A stretch of 61,018 bases of DNA from Collybiopsis luxurians FD-317 M1 (lineage: Eukaryota > Basidiomycota > Agaricomycetes > Agaricales > Omphalotaceae), in assembly GCA_000827265.1 (NCBI GenBank), contig KN834842.1:152473-213490 (forward strand), in the 5' to 3' direction. Positions 22,341 through 34,195 of the stretch are shown here, one piece after another; the stretch's first letter is position 1; each line of letters opens with the position of its first letter. The position numbers were made by a program, and so were the translations under genes. Below the pieces are notes generated by a model, which was given only the letters and a program-made list of their open reading frames with translations, had not been told where the DNA came from and did not search any database.

Positions 22341-22813
22341 GGTGTCAAATCCCCAAGCCAATCCAGCATCTGGGCATCTCCAAATTGCCTGGGGAGGCCC
22401 AGCGGTCCTCCCCACCCAGGACCCCTGGCACCTATGAAGGGAGTGGGGCATCCCTTCATATGCCAAAGGAGTCTAAAAAACTGTTTTGTAGTACTTAATA
22501 GTTACACAAATATAAACACAAAATGTTACAGCCAGAAGCTACACTATGATACTTGCTATAATCTTTTCTATCTTTTAAGTAAAATTTAGATATAATTTAT
22601 GATTTGGCTACTTTTGCTAGTAGAAGTCAGGTAGGAAATCAGTGTGCTGGATTGTGCTCATTACATCTGACTGCATTAAAAGTTGTGTTAAAAGCTGTAA
22701 TATTTTGTGTACCCCTTTTAATCTTTATATTGCAGATATAGATTCCACATGTTCTGCAATGTATTTCCATTGTTTTTCTTATCATGATCAATTTTGAAAA
22801 TTTCAGTTTTGTC

Positions 22814-22924
22814 CAGCTGCAGGTCCTCCCCAACTGGATGGTCCTCCCCAGCTGCTGGTCCTCCCCCACTGGATGGCCCTCCCCAGCTGCTGGCCCTCCC
22901 CCATTGGATGGCCCTTCCCAGCTG
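22814..22924 (+). repeat. Tandem repeat, three copies of 35 bp
   Basis: CAGCTGC(T/A)GG(T/C)CCTCCCC begins units at 22814, 22849 and 22884, with a partial unit at 22919. It is GC-rich within AT-rich surroundings. Both strands are open across it only because 35-bp units avoid stops; no protein is claimed. Confidence 0.8.
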
Positions 22925-23018
22925 AATGCATCTCTCATCCACTGGCTCTTCCCATCTAAATCGCAGTTGTATGTTTCTTAGGTATTCATAAACTCATAGT
23001 CCAATCAGTGCTCTGATC

Positions 23019-23423
23019 TAGTGTTGCCGCGGCTTAGCCGAAGGCCCCTCCGGCTTAATTTAAATTTTGGAATTTGGAGCGCAAAAAGGTCCATTGTAGT
23101 TCCGACTTATGCAGTATAAGATTCTCATATCTATGTACTATTCACACCAGCAACATGTCAAAATTGGTATCCGTAGTCCAGGAGGTATTCACAAAGTATT
23201 GATTGGAGCCGTGGCTCGACTCAAGCTGAGCGCTGAAAATGTATTTGTAATTTGCTCATTCACAAAGTGTATATATGGATTCAGTGTCTCTTTGAAAAGC
23301 ATACACGTAATGGCACTCAAGCATTTCAGATACCTTTGCAAGCTCCTTACAAGACCATTGTGTAGAAATATTTAGATTAAACTTTGAGCCGGAAGGGCTT
23401 TCGGCTTAGCCGCGGCAACACTA
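23019..23423. mobile_element. Non-autonomous hAT-type transposon (MITE), 405 bp
   Basis: The left end TAGTGTTGCCGCGGCT and right end AGCCGCGGCAACACTA are exact inverse copies, and the similarity continues inward (AGCCGAAGGCCC / GGGCTTTCGGCT and further). It is flanked by a perfect 8-bp duplication, CTCTGATC at 23011-23018 and at 23424-23431. The 8-bp target duplication and TAGNG-type ends are the hAT superfamily hallmarks. There is no transposase inside, so it would need one supplied from elsewhere. Confidence 0.85.
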
Positions 23424-23431
23424 CTCTGATC

Positions 23432-23981
23432 TTCAAATATATATTAATATTAATGACTTGGTGTTGCACGGTTGCAATCGGCGAGTTAATCATTTTGTTT
23501 CAGCTCATTCTGATCAGCTTTCCCTTCAATGGTTCTCAAGCCTGTACTTCACATGTTCATTTTTGAACAATATGCAGCCAGGAAAATATTCAGTATTGTT
23601 GTGAGTAAAGATATAGACCTATTCCAAGCCCAGTTGACTGCTCCAGTCAGCTTGGTATAATGAAAGCTCTAGGGGCACACAGTGAGAACTGGTAATGTTC
23701 ACCTACATCAATATTTGATGGCAACTCATCGAAAGTAAAGCGTCATCAATTTTCGATTTGCATTACCTTTGGATCATGACTGACCTTGAAATATTTGTTT
23801 CACTAGTCGCTTAGATTCCAACTGTGCTGGTGTCTAGCTAGTAAACTGCCTGAAAGACTATGTTCTCTTTATTTAATTATTTGAAGCAAAAAAAAAACAC
23901 CATGAGTGGAGGTGAACACAAGGAAGTAAACTAAATTAAATAGCCAATCCCCCCTGAGAAGCTATTATTACTTATATTCAA
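23432..23981. other. No gene recognised
   Basis: AT-rich, with a run of A near 23888. Nothing coding is recognised. Confidence 0.35.
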
Positions 23982-25030
23982 CTATTTGTGAATGTGCTTG
24001 GAAATGCTCATCTTTGAAGTGTCCAAGTTGGAAGAGTGCCTCAACCACCTTCTATCCTGCCCAACTATGTGTATGAGCAGCTCATTTAAACCATCACCCA
24101 TAAACTCTTCATCTCCCGCAACTGCATGATCTTGATTCATTGTCCCCCCAAGTCCTGTAGATGCCACTGTGGTTTCACAAGCTCTATGACCAGTTCTTGT
24201 AGTGTTGATTGACAATGCACCTGCAGACATATAACTCTGAGGAGCAACAAGCGCTACTGGCTCATTATGCAATAAGCTGCTAGAGACAGGAGGGGAAGGG
24301 GGAGACGCTGTCAGAGCAGGGCTTGTGGTAATACCAACTTCAAGGGATGTGGGAGTCATGGTAGATGTAGTCCCATTGTTTTCCATGTTTTTCAATGGAC
24401 TTGTGTTACCCTGGTTCGCCTGTGGAGACTCACTGTCATTGATCCAGTCCGTTTGACAATGTCTTCCTGAAATTTGTGATTATGCTAACTAATGTGGACT
24501 GTAGAGCTCAAACAGATTACTCTGGAAACATGCATGTGTCGCCCAGTCGCAGATCAGCTGGTAGCAAGAGGCTTGTTGCCCTGTGCACCAATAGATCTAG
24601 TCTGGAAGTGGAAATGCAAGCTCATGAGTTTGTCACCATGCTCTTTTTTCAAATATCTCCTAACAATACTGCCTGGTGTGGCACACTTGAGGAATTCTTT
24701 TGAAAGCAAGGGTAGCAGATGACAGGCAAAGTCAGTCACTTTCAATTACCTTCACTCAATCCTCTAATGGTCTCTAGGATCCATTGTGATGGAGATTCTC
24801 CAACGCCTTACAGTTGTATAACACCCTGCAGGAGGAAATGAAAGAATTTGTTAATAGCCAGTTGGAGGTGTCTTGGGCATTCTTGCTGAGCCACAAGGTC
24901 TTTGAAGACTACCCAAGTAGTGAGGTAATTTCCTCTCAGCGGAAGATGCTCTCAGCTTTCTACTGCCTTCCTCTCCTGCACCTTCATCTCCTGTGCTTTC
25001 ATCTTCTGTGCCTTCAGCTCCTGCACCCTC
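23982..25030 (-). pseudogene. Decayed gene of unknown family
   Basis: The minus strand shows several stretches with coding character in the right order. A Lys/Gln-rich piece (KAQKMKAQEMKVQERKAVES, about 25020-24960) runs into LPLRGNYLTTWVVFKDLV (about 24950-24900). A second piece lies at 24745-24554 (LLSKEFLKCATPGSIVRRYL). The last is a Ser/Thr/Pro-rich exon at 24460-23982 (LEVGITTSPALTASPPSPPV, GLNELLIHIVGQDRRW). Stops and frame changes separate the pieces. The upstream end is cut by the repeat element at 25034. No domain is recognised; it may be a transposon-borne gene. Confidence 0.35.
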
Positions 25031-25033
25031 AAC

Positions 25034-25671
25034 CAGTGTTGCGGCGGTTCGGTTCGGACCGCGAACCTGGTCTTTTTGCCAAACCTCGAACCTGAACCTC
25101 AGGTCCGGTTCAGAAATTTTCGGACCTCGAACCTCAGGTTCAGGTCCGGGTTCAGACCCGGTTCACTAGGTTCAAACCTCCAATCAAACAGCAAATTTTT
25201 CTTCACTTTTTTCCAAAAGAAATCACATCTTTGTGCAATTTCTTTGATGTATTAGTCAATAATTACTCTAATATATGATCCAAACTGAGTGCAAAGGGCT
25301 CATCATACTATATCTGGGAGGATGACATAATTATCATATGACATAAGGCTCACATCTTGGGTACAATTTGGTCAATTGGAAGCAGCAACTGGTGTAGTTT
25401 GGTAAAATGTTACCTTGAGATTGCTTCTCCCAACAGAGGGAGCTAAAACTCTATAAATTTCTACAAAATATTGACCTTCCAGTGTCACACAGGAGCTGGA
25501 GGTTCAGAGGTTCAGGTCCAGGTCCGCAGGTTCAGAGACCTGCTGAACCTCGAACTGCACCTGGAGGTCCGGTCCAGGACTTTACCTGAGCCGGACGTGA
25601 ACCTAAGGTCCGGTTCAGGTTCGGACCGGGTCCAACAGGTTCACGGATCGGACCGGACCGCGGTAACACTG
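25034..25671. mobile_element. Non-autonomous hAT-like element with GGTTCAGGTCC repeats, 638 bp
   Basis: The ends are CAGTGTTGCGGCGGT and the inverse of CAGTGTTACCGCGGT, imperfect terminal inverted repeats of the CAGNG type. Inside each end are many GAACCT, AGGTTC and GGTCCGG words in both orientations (subterminal repeats), with an AT-rich core at 25180-25480. No transposase. I could not find a matching 8-bp target duplication (CCCTCAAC left, TGACTGGC right). Confidence 0.65.
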
Positions 25672-26600
25672 TGACTGGCACATTAAGGACTCTCCAATAG
25701 TGGTTTATAGTAGCAGTCTTGTAGGGCATAAATGCATACTATAACAAGCTTAGGTGGCCTTAATTACACTATTGTTGACATATATAGCAATACCAAACTC
25801 AAAGCCAACACAATCTGCATACCACAATGTCAATTCAGTGTTCTCCTTAAGGCCTTAGGGCTTAAATAGCCATTAATTTAACTTCAATTTAAGGGCAATT
25901 TAACAGTTAATTTCAAGAAGCCAAAAGATGTCTGTACTTGCCACCAGAACCTTCTTTTTCTTCATCACCCAATAAGTATTCCATCAAAGGCTTTATGCAA
26001 AGGCTCGAGGGCTTCCATACTGTGCAGACAAGTCACAAGACCAATTTATCATCAAGCAATTATCTTAGAGGATTGTCTCCAGTCCGTTGATCTCTGTCCT
26101 GTTTGATCTTGGTAGATTCTGTCCTTTCCTTTCATAAATAACTCCTACAGGTCACATTTTCTGGGCATTCATGATAATTGTAGTAAAAATGGACACTCAC
26201 CTGGTGAGATTTCCTTTTCTGAAGGTCACATGGTCTTAATCCTAAAGGTTAATTAACCAAATTAACATTGTTACTCAAATGAAGGCCTTAAGGCGAACAC
26301 TGTCAATTTCCAATTTCTCACTCCTTCTTGACTGTGGAGAGCCTATTATCAAAGAGGATTGATCCTAGCATTGTTGTTCGATATACCCAGTAAGGTTGCG
26401 AGACGATATGGGTAAGTTATTGGCATTATGACTATGGAATATAATTTCCAAATTTCTATTTTGATCTACAGTATCATAATCAATGTTTAGACTGGGATGA
26501 TGGTACGTCTGGGGAGAGATTGACAGCTGGGGCGAATATGTTTAAGGCTTGCTTCGAAAAGTGATGAGTATTTTGCTTGACATATTGTTGACATTCTCAT
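25672..26600. other. No gene recognised
   Basis: AT-rich with several TTAAGG and AATTTAA words. No convincing frame. Confidence 0.35.
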
Positions 26601-26659
26601 CTGGATTCAACGGTGACATGGCCAACTAGGATACTTACATTGATACTTTGGTGGATTCG

Positions 26660-26879
26660 AAGGCTACGCATAATCAGAATATCGACCCAACTTACGCCTG
26701 AAGCAGGAGCATTCTTGACCGAAATTTTCGAATCCTGTCAAGGTTATCGACGCGCTAAGTAGCAACAAAGTTAAATCCAGTTCGGACAGCACTTGTGCTT
26801 CTGGTACGTTTTCCAATGCGGGGATTGCCAATGTAGCAGATACGAGACCAAGGAGAAAGTAAGTCGGGGTCAAGCACAT
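26660..26879 (-). CDS. Possible small secreted protein, 3' end unresolved
   Basis: ATG at 26879 begins MCLTPTYFLLGLVSATLAIP, a plausible signal peptide, followed by about 50 residues containing ENFGQECSCFR. A GTAAGT donor lies at about 26694, so the frame ending at 26664 is probably not the true end and one or more small exons may continue to about 26480. Codon and CpG content resemble the intact arrestin gene rather than the repeats. The family is not recognised. Confidence 0.4.
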
Positions 26880-27916
26880 TTTTAGGCCATCAGCGATCGG
26901 ATGAAGAGAAGAGAAGGTCGCCCAAAAGGGTATGAAAGAGGTCTTTTGCCGGCAAAGATGATGTTGTGCGAGGTCTCATTCCTGTCCTGACACCGTTTAT
27001 ACATTATTTTACCTTACTCTGGTCGCTCGCCAATCAGACCGAATACGGGAAAAATGTTTCGCAGAAATCCACGTTGGATTGAGCAAGCAAAATTCGCTTA
27101 AAATTTGAAGGGAGCTGCCTAAGTACTCGGAGCCACGGTATTAACTCTTGACAGCCTCGGAAAAATACGGTCGAGCCCACTCATCCTACTGGACCCTCGC
27201 CAAACCTCCGTAAGTGATCGTCACCATCACTAAAGCGGGGCTGTATAAGTATTTTTCTACCGAAAGCCTTCAGCGGGTTTTTTCTCTTCCGATTATTTGT
27301 TCTGCCGGATACACAGCACACGTAACACCCCTACACAGTCATCGACGTCATTGCCAAGGTTCATATAGCTCAAAAATGCTTGGAACCATCGTTATCTGTG
27401 CGCAGATGAAGGGGAATTATCGTTACTCCTCAGAAATCCGGCGTTCAGATCTTGGACCGTGCCATGTAATTTACTCCCTTCCCTCCTTCCAGGGTAATCG
27501 ATAACTGAGACCTGTGTACGCTCACGTCTTCATGCAATGAGCAGAGAATGGAAACATGAATCAAGGTCGTAACATTCGTAATACAGGTATACTATATAGG
27601 TACACGGAGAGTGATTATGTGTATAATTATGTAGATGCCTTGAGTGTCCATTCAGAGAAAAAAGGCAACGGAAACATTTATGTACCGTCGAAGAAAAGAC
27701 AAAAACAAATCATATATGAAAGAATCGGAAATGAGTGCAAAAGGGTAATAAGTCAATGCGTTAAAGGTCGTTTGCAAGCGAGAGAGATGAACAGCAGAAA
27801 AGCAGAATGGAGAGAAAGATGAGAAAAAAAAACATAAAGAGTCGAGCAAAACCAAAACATGGATGAAGATGCCGCTTGTATATTGTGAACGTAGATGATA
27901 AGAGAAAAGGTCGCAA
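26880..27916. other. Intergenic; downstream of the arrestin gene
   Basis: CpG-containing sequence unlike the repeats. A 96-codon frame at 27214-27504 has no recognisable domain. The part next to 27916 should include the 3' untranslated region of the arrestin gene (minus strand). Confidence 0.4.
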
Positions 27917-30900
27917 TCACGACGCATTCTGTCCTTGATACTTCTTGATCAGATCCCTCAATCTAGCTTGGCCGAAAGCCATATATTCGCCGGCAGTTGA
28001 AGTCGATGGGCTCGCAGCGCCGGTAGAAGGTTTCGGACCACCGGCTGTAACAGCACGCAGATTATTCGCAGCATTACCTGAACCCAAGCCCACCTTGCCT
28101 CCAGGTCCTTTACCGGCCCCGACGGAGGCATCAATACCACTCTTACCGGCAACTTTAACCTCAGAAGGGAGCTCACTGATCGTTGGCGGAAGCTTGATCG
28201 GTGAAGAAATCTTTTTAGCTGCAGATGACGACGACGACGGAGCAGCACTGCGACTAGTGCTCGGCGGTCTCGCGAGAGATGCGGTAGTGGACAGCGTAGG
28301 TTTTGCATGAGAGGAAGATATCACTGCAGGCACAGGAGCGGACGCAGACCCCACTTTCACCCCACCTCGAGTCGGAGGCGTGTGGCGTCGGGCACCGTCT
28401 CCAGAAGTCGAGGATGAAGAGCTTGAAGCTGAAACAGGAAGCTTCGGTATTGAAAATGGCGACGACGACAGGACCTTTCCAGGAGTTTTCTTTTCTCCTG
28501 CTCCTCCTAACGGTGACTTGGGCTTGCTCGCTGCGGCTGCAGCGCCCGAAGCCCAAATCGCTGCAACAGCAGTAACTTTACCCCCTTTCCCTCCTCTTGC
28601 AGACCTCGCATCGTACTTGACTTCTGGATCTGATCCAGTCTTTGGAGGAAAGACAGGAAGCCTGGCTGCGGCCACTCCTGCCCCTCTACGAGCACCAACG
28701 ACGCTGTGCCAAGGGTTCTTGAGGTCATCATCGAACGCTTTGATTTTTGCCGCGATACCGCCGCCTCCACCAGCTTGCTTCAGCGTTTTATCGCGGTGAT
28801 TCCAAATGTCCGTTATGCGTCTAGCATCCTCTGCCGGATTATTGGAGCTAGCCATAGGCGAATCCTTGGGAACGAGCGTACGTTGGTAAATGTCCCTTTT
28901 GAGAGTACCAATTGGGACGAAACCGGAGGAACGAGGGTCAGGGGAGGGAGGTGAGTCGTTTACTTTCGGGGGGTCTTCGGGAGCGGGGGCGGGGGTGGCA
29001 TCGTCCTCCTTCTGCTTCTTGTCCTGCTCCCCGCCGTCACTATCAGGAGGAAGGTCCACTTTCCTTTCCCTCGGACTAGGACTAGGTACGATAACATCGT
29101 CCAGGGGAGGTTCCGCCTCTGCGTCGACGCCACCCAACCAAGCTGCCACTCGTCCCTTTGCAGCGCTAGTCCGGTCTTTACCCTTCTTCTTCCCACTCTT
29201 CCTTTCCTTGTCCTTATCGGGTTCCTTATCTTTGTCGCCTTCCCCACCATCCTTCAACGTCCCAGTCGACGCATTCTTCTTCTTCTTCCCCCCACTCTTC
29301 CCACCCAACCCACCCTTATGCGTCTTCTCATCCGAATCCCTATCCCTATCCTTATCCTGCGCCAAAAGCAACCTCTCATCAAGCTCCTTCGTCCTCCACC
29401 CATCCCCATCCCCACTCCCAACCCCATTCCCATTAGTCATCCGGGCATGACCCAAACCCAAACCCAACCCAAGCGCATCAACATCCCCATTCCCAATCAC
29501 CGCATCCCCAACCATACTCCCACAATCTGGCAAGGTCAAACTCGAAATTGCCGAATCGTTCAGAGGGTCTCGATCCGATACCGAATCTCGTCTCGGTGGG
29601 ATCGCTATCGGGCTCGGTTTTTCAGTTTTAGTATAGTTCCCTGAGATCCCGTTCCCGCTTCCAGTCCTCGAAGGTAACCGAGGTCGTCCACTTGCAAGTC
29701 GACTCTCTCTCTGATTCTGAGTTTGACTTTTAGGTGCAGCGCCTCCCCCTCCTCCCGCCCCCAAAACACTCCAAACATCAGGCCTCCTATCATCCACCAC
29801 CTTCCTCGTCCCCACCTCCGCAAGCAACTTTCTCTCGAGCGCGTCCAACCCACTTTCCGTCCTCTCCCCAGGCGTACCACCCGCACCGGCAAGCAGTCGT
29901 TCAACAGAAAGCAGCCCCGCACCCCCTCCAGCACCTCCGGGAGCTGCACCCCCTCGACTCCTCCCACTCTTCCCATTAATCGCTTTGGTCGAATACGCCC
30001 CTCCAACCGCACCCGCAGACCCATTCATACCCAAACCGACATTCCTACTAGGCGTACCAACAGCCGTAAGTGTCGGCGTAGCAGGTGTCGGAGGCGTCGT
30101 CGACCTTGACCTCGATCTTGTTCTTGTTCTGGCCGACGGTACAGTCAACGGCGAAACCAAATCTAAAAGCAAGAGAAAACATAACGATGAGCGTTAAGCC
30201 GTCGAGGGAAGGGCAGGAATGTGGGAAAGATGGAAAGGAACGATCAATGGTGTGAGAAAAGATCAAAAAGAACGAACGAACAGATGAAGAGATGGGATAA
30301 AAGGAGGGGGGGGAGGAGAATAGAGGAGAATAGAAAGGGACGAGGGACGATGCGAAGAAATATCGAAGCGATCAAACGAACGAAGAGAAGCGAAGAGGAA
30401 GGAACTACCGGAAGAAAAGCAACAAAACGATAGAGAATCACCAAGGCAGAAAAACGAACGAACGAACGAAAGCGGAAGAAAAAAAAAGAAGGGGAGGGGG
30501 CACAAAAGTAGGAATGAAGGGAGGGTCGAGAAGAGAGGGGGAGGAGGCAGTCAAGAGAAGCGAGGTAACATCGAGAGAGAGTGTAACAAAGGCAGGAAAA
30601 GAAACAAACGAAAGCGAAAGAAAACCAGGAAGCAGGAGGTACGAATCAACAACCTACCTTTACCATCCCCACCCGATCCCAATCCCAAATCCGGCACAAC
30701 AGAGAAATAATCCCCCCCTTCATCCCTACCCTTCCCCTTCCCCTTCCCCTTCTCCTTATTCGTATTCATCTTCGTATTGATCTTCGACGGAACCCTGGGC
30801 GGCACCTCTCCCTCCCCCTCCCCCTTTCCTTCTCCCCCACTCAAATCCCCCTTACTCAAATCCCCACCAACCCTCCTCCCAACTTCATCCGCCATCCTCT

Positions 30901-31517
30901 CCAACTCCTCCACCCTCTGACTCCTCACCCTCACCCTCATCCCCGTCCCCGGCTTCCCCCCTCCCCCTCCTCCAGCACTACCACCAGTAGCAGCGGCCGC
31001 AGCAGCAGATCTAAGATCCGCAGAGGAATGTTTAGGCGACACCACCGGGCGCGGGGAATGTAACGGCGTTTGTAGAGTCTGCGTTTGGGTAGGCGATGAC
31101 CCCATCGTCGGCAACGCGATATAACTCGGACGTTGACGTCGACCTTGATCACCCGTCCCTACCACCTGTGCATAGGTCCTCGTCTCCGTCTCCATCCCCG
31201 TCCCCGCCTCACCCCCATATTCACCCGCACCCCCTCCCCCTCCCCCTCCCACACCCACACCCACACCCACACCCTCACCCACACCCCCAAACCTCCTCCC
31301 ACCCAAAGGCGAAACCGACCTCCCCCTCCCAACCGCCTGCGAACTCACCCTCAACGTCCTCGCAACCCTCTCCGCCCTCTGCCCCGTCCCCTCCTCCCCC
31401 ATCACCAGTGACTCATCTTCTCCGGGGTGAATAGTAGGGAAAGGGTGAGCAGTAACATCAAAGGGAGGCTGAGCGGTATCTCGATAGCCATCCGCAGGTA
31501 CAGATCCCGGCGGAGCC

Positions 31518-31558
<41 letters not shown>

Positions 31559-33628
31559 CCCCATACCCATACCCATACCCACACCTAAGCCAGAACCCAT
31601 CCCCAACCCGATACCGAGATTCTGATACCCAGGAACGGGCGACGAACTAGGCGGTAACCCCGATAACGCAGGTAGGGCAGGTAACGTAGGCGATACCAAC
31701 GCGGCGGAATAGGGGCCCGCACTTGCGGGTCTTTGAGGAGAGGGATGATGGGAGTTTTGGTGAGGGTGCTGATTATGCGGATGCGGAGGAGGGAGGTTCA
31801 TCATCCCCGTCATCGTCGTCGGGAGACCCAAACCCGAAACAGGATCGGGACCGGGAGTAGGCACGGGTACAGGGAGCGGTCCACGTCCATCAGGACCCTG
31901 AGCGTACCCATGTCCATATCCATAACCAAGCCCATGTCCATGTCCGGTATAATCATACCCATACCCCGTAGGACCATAATACCCCCCCTGCTGTAGCTGC
32001 TGTAGCTGTTGCTCAGCACCAGGACTAGGTAACCAAACCATATTCTGCGCATGATCCACGACATACCCACCCGGAGCAGGACTCATCGGCGACGACACAG
32101 GCACAGGCGCAGGACTCATCGACGTCGGTACACCACCAGCACCCATCGCAGAAGCATACGCATACGGATCCTGCCCCATCGCAGGAGGAATCGCTGGTGT
32201 ATTACGATACACCTGCTGTAGATCATAATACGGATACGGATGTGGATACCCTCCCGGTCCCAACCCCATCCCCAACTCATCGTCCGGTGGTAACTCGGGT
32301 AATGCAGCTGGATGAACGACTTGGACGGGGATCTCGAGGATGATATCTTTGCTGTAGTGATAATGAGACACAAACGGAAACAACAACGGAACAACCCCAA
32401 CATACCTCCCAAACCCCATCCCAATCCTCACCTCAACCTTACACTTGACCTCAAACAACCCCATGGTCATCTTCGGCCTCCCCTTCCCCCCCTTGCCACC
32501 CTTCGCATGATCCCCTCTCCCTCTCCCTAACCCCTCGCCCTCATCACCCATCAACATCCCCCCCCTCACCCCCCTCGTCCTCTTCGGAACATCAAACACC
32601 AAACTCGCAACACCCTCCACACCAGGAGGAATCACATACTCCGCGCCCTTAAACGGCACACTCGTCATCGTATCGCTAATCTCGAGCGGCGGGAGGTCCT
32701 CAGCCGAAGCATTGGCGAGGTGGAGGTTTCGATTGAGGGATATCGTTAGACCGGTATTCTGTAGTCCAGATCAGATCATTAGTATTAGTATAAGATACCT
32801 AATGAAAGACTCCATACCTTCTTCGCAGAATGATTCTTAACCTGCAACTCAATACACGCACTCTCACCCGCCACCAACACCCCACCAATAACCCTCGCCT
32901 GACACCAAATCTTTCCATTCTCCCCCACAACCGTAACCTCCGGCTCTTCCCATCGATGTGTCTCAACCTCCCCTTCCCCTTCCCCAAGCTCCCCTCCCAT
33001 CCCCAAACCAGACCCCGGATACTCAAAAGCCTCCACAACCTCCGCATCCTTCTTATCTGTAACCACCTGCCTCTCCCCCTTCCAAAACACCCCCACACTC
33101 GCGCGGACTTCATACCTCACCTCCGCCAGTCCATTCCCAAACGATATCGAAGACGGAGAGGTCGTAGGGAGGGGTAAGCGGAAGAGGAACGTACTGTGTC
33201 CCCTTCGGGCCGTGTAGTAATTCGGTGGAAGGGGCGGGTTATCTGCGGAGGGGGGGAGAGGGTGGGGGAGGACGGCGTTGGAGGGGGGTAGGTCGGGACC
33301 TTGGAAGAGTCGTTTGGTGTGGATAAAGGTTGTGCGGGCGGAGTGGTCTCGTGAGGTAAGTTCTAGAAATTGATGCGTTGGTTAAATATATATCCGTCGA
33401 CCGATGGATACGACGGCCTCGAAAAGGACACATACCTTGGATAGCGAACAACTCGATCATCATAATCCCAATTCCCAACCCTTTATCAGCCTTACACTCC
33501 ATCTCCATCTTTCCAGTGATATACCCGCCCGCGATGAAATACGGTTCGGCGAGGGTGAGGGTCACTTTAACTTTGGAGTGGTTGGTAACGACGTTCATAG
33601 ATTCGGCGCGAAGTGCTGGATTGGCCAT
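27917..33628 (-). CDS. Arrestin N- and C-domain protein, very long (1694 aa)
   Basis: Four exons join without a phase conflict: 33628-33436, 33362-32818, 32758-30658 and 30162-27917 (TGA at 27919-27917). Residues 1 to about 240 form the arrestin N domain (TLTLAEPYFIAGGYITG, STFLFRLPLP, GLAEVRYEVRASV). About 247-396 are the arrestin C domain (NTGLTISLNRNLHLAN, EYVIPPGVEGVASLVFDV, ending LEIPVQVVHPAALPELPPDD). The remaining 1300 residues are Pro/Gly/Ser-rich and partly basic, with a (Gly-Met) run near 31590-31510, and end in a conserved-looking MAFGQARLRDLIKKYQGQ. Alpha-arrestins are adaptors that link membrane proteins to ubiquitin ligases and endocytosis; a PPNY sits at about residue 110, inside the N domain. 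The tail is unusually long. CpG-rich and undecayed, it is the best-supported gene here. Confidence 0.9.
31508..31592 (-). repeat. Coding hexanucleotide repeat (ATGGGT)n in the arrestin tail
   Basis: The plus strand reads CCCATA repeated about a dozen times, with a CCCATC and a CCACAC variant. On the coding strand this gives alternating Gly and Met. Nearby, 31250-31285 has a CACACC-type repeat giving Val-Gly runs. Length variation between strains is likely. Confidence 0.85.
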
Positions 33629-33676
33629 TGTTTTCGTTCTTTACTTTGCGATAGCACGACTTGGACGGTGGTATGC

Positions 33677-33685
33677 GATATATAG
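33677..33685 (-). promoter_or_regulatory. TATA-like box of the arrestin gene
   Basis: TATATATCGC on the minus strand lies about 50-57 bp upstream of the ATG at 33628. The same position is kept in copy II (TATATATCGC near 9355-9364). Confidence 0.5.
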
Positions 33686-33946
33686 GAAAAGTGGTATTTG
33701 TAGGATGACGATGGGGAATCGTCGATGCTCCGCAAGTCGATGAACAAGGAAGAGGAACCAGTTTCGGAGTAAAATGGGTGGAAGGATAGTGTTTGAGTTA
33801 CGCAGGGATGCAATCAAAACATGTTGTAAACGGTAAACTTCCAAAAAATATAGGATCAGGCCTAGAGATCGCTCGAAAGAGAAATACAGAAGAGAGGGGG
33901 CGCCGGCAACGCTTAAGCGCCGTCCCGTTATTTCATTTGTCATCTA

Positions 33947-33953
33947 GACGTCA
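33947..33953 (-). promoter_or_regulatory. TGACGTC motif upstream of the arrestin gene
   Basis: TGACGTC, a CRE/ATF-like core, ends 325 bp before the ATG. Copy II has TGACGTC at 9088-9094, also 325 bp upstream, and copy III has TGACGTG at 12728. The block around it (GATGACAAATG(G/A)AATA) is shared by all three. A role as a bZIP site is inference. Confidence 0.4.
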
Positions 33954-33985
33954 TGCAAATTTCCCACGTACGGCCCGTTACGGTT

Positions 33986-34195
33986 CTTTCTCCGTTGAAA
34001 CCCAGCAGAACAACTGCTCATGAGATCCTGCTGCACGATGTAGTCCATGCGATCTCCGAGTCATCCCTCAAGTACTGAGTACGACATGAGTGCATCTATG
34101 TGACATCGATCACCTCAGAACAGAAAAAATGCAGGGTACTTACTTACTCCTCCTACGACCCACCCTCCTCGCTCACAGAGGTGTTCCAAAGGTAT
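33986..34195. other. Upstream of arrestin promoter; no gene seen
   Basis: Promoter similarity with copies II and III ends near 34005 (GGAGAAAGAACC, then GAAACCC). Nothing coding is recognised beyond it. Confidence 0.4.

Noticed and set aside
28254..32070. Many long open frames on the plus strand and other frames within the arrestin gene (for example 28380-28799, 28890-29450, 31096-31434)
   Set aside because: They are shadows of a GC-rich, low-complexity coding region; the minus-strand frame alone has arrestin domains and phase-consistent splicing.
33235..33310. PPNY near residue 110 of the arrestin as a ubiquitin-ligase binding motif
   Set aside because: It lies inside the arrestin N fold at a place where a Pro-Pro-x-Tyr-like turn is structural; not good evidence for ligase binding.
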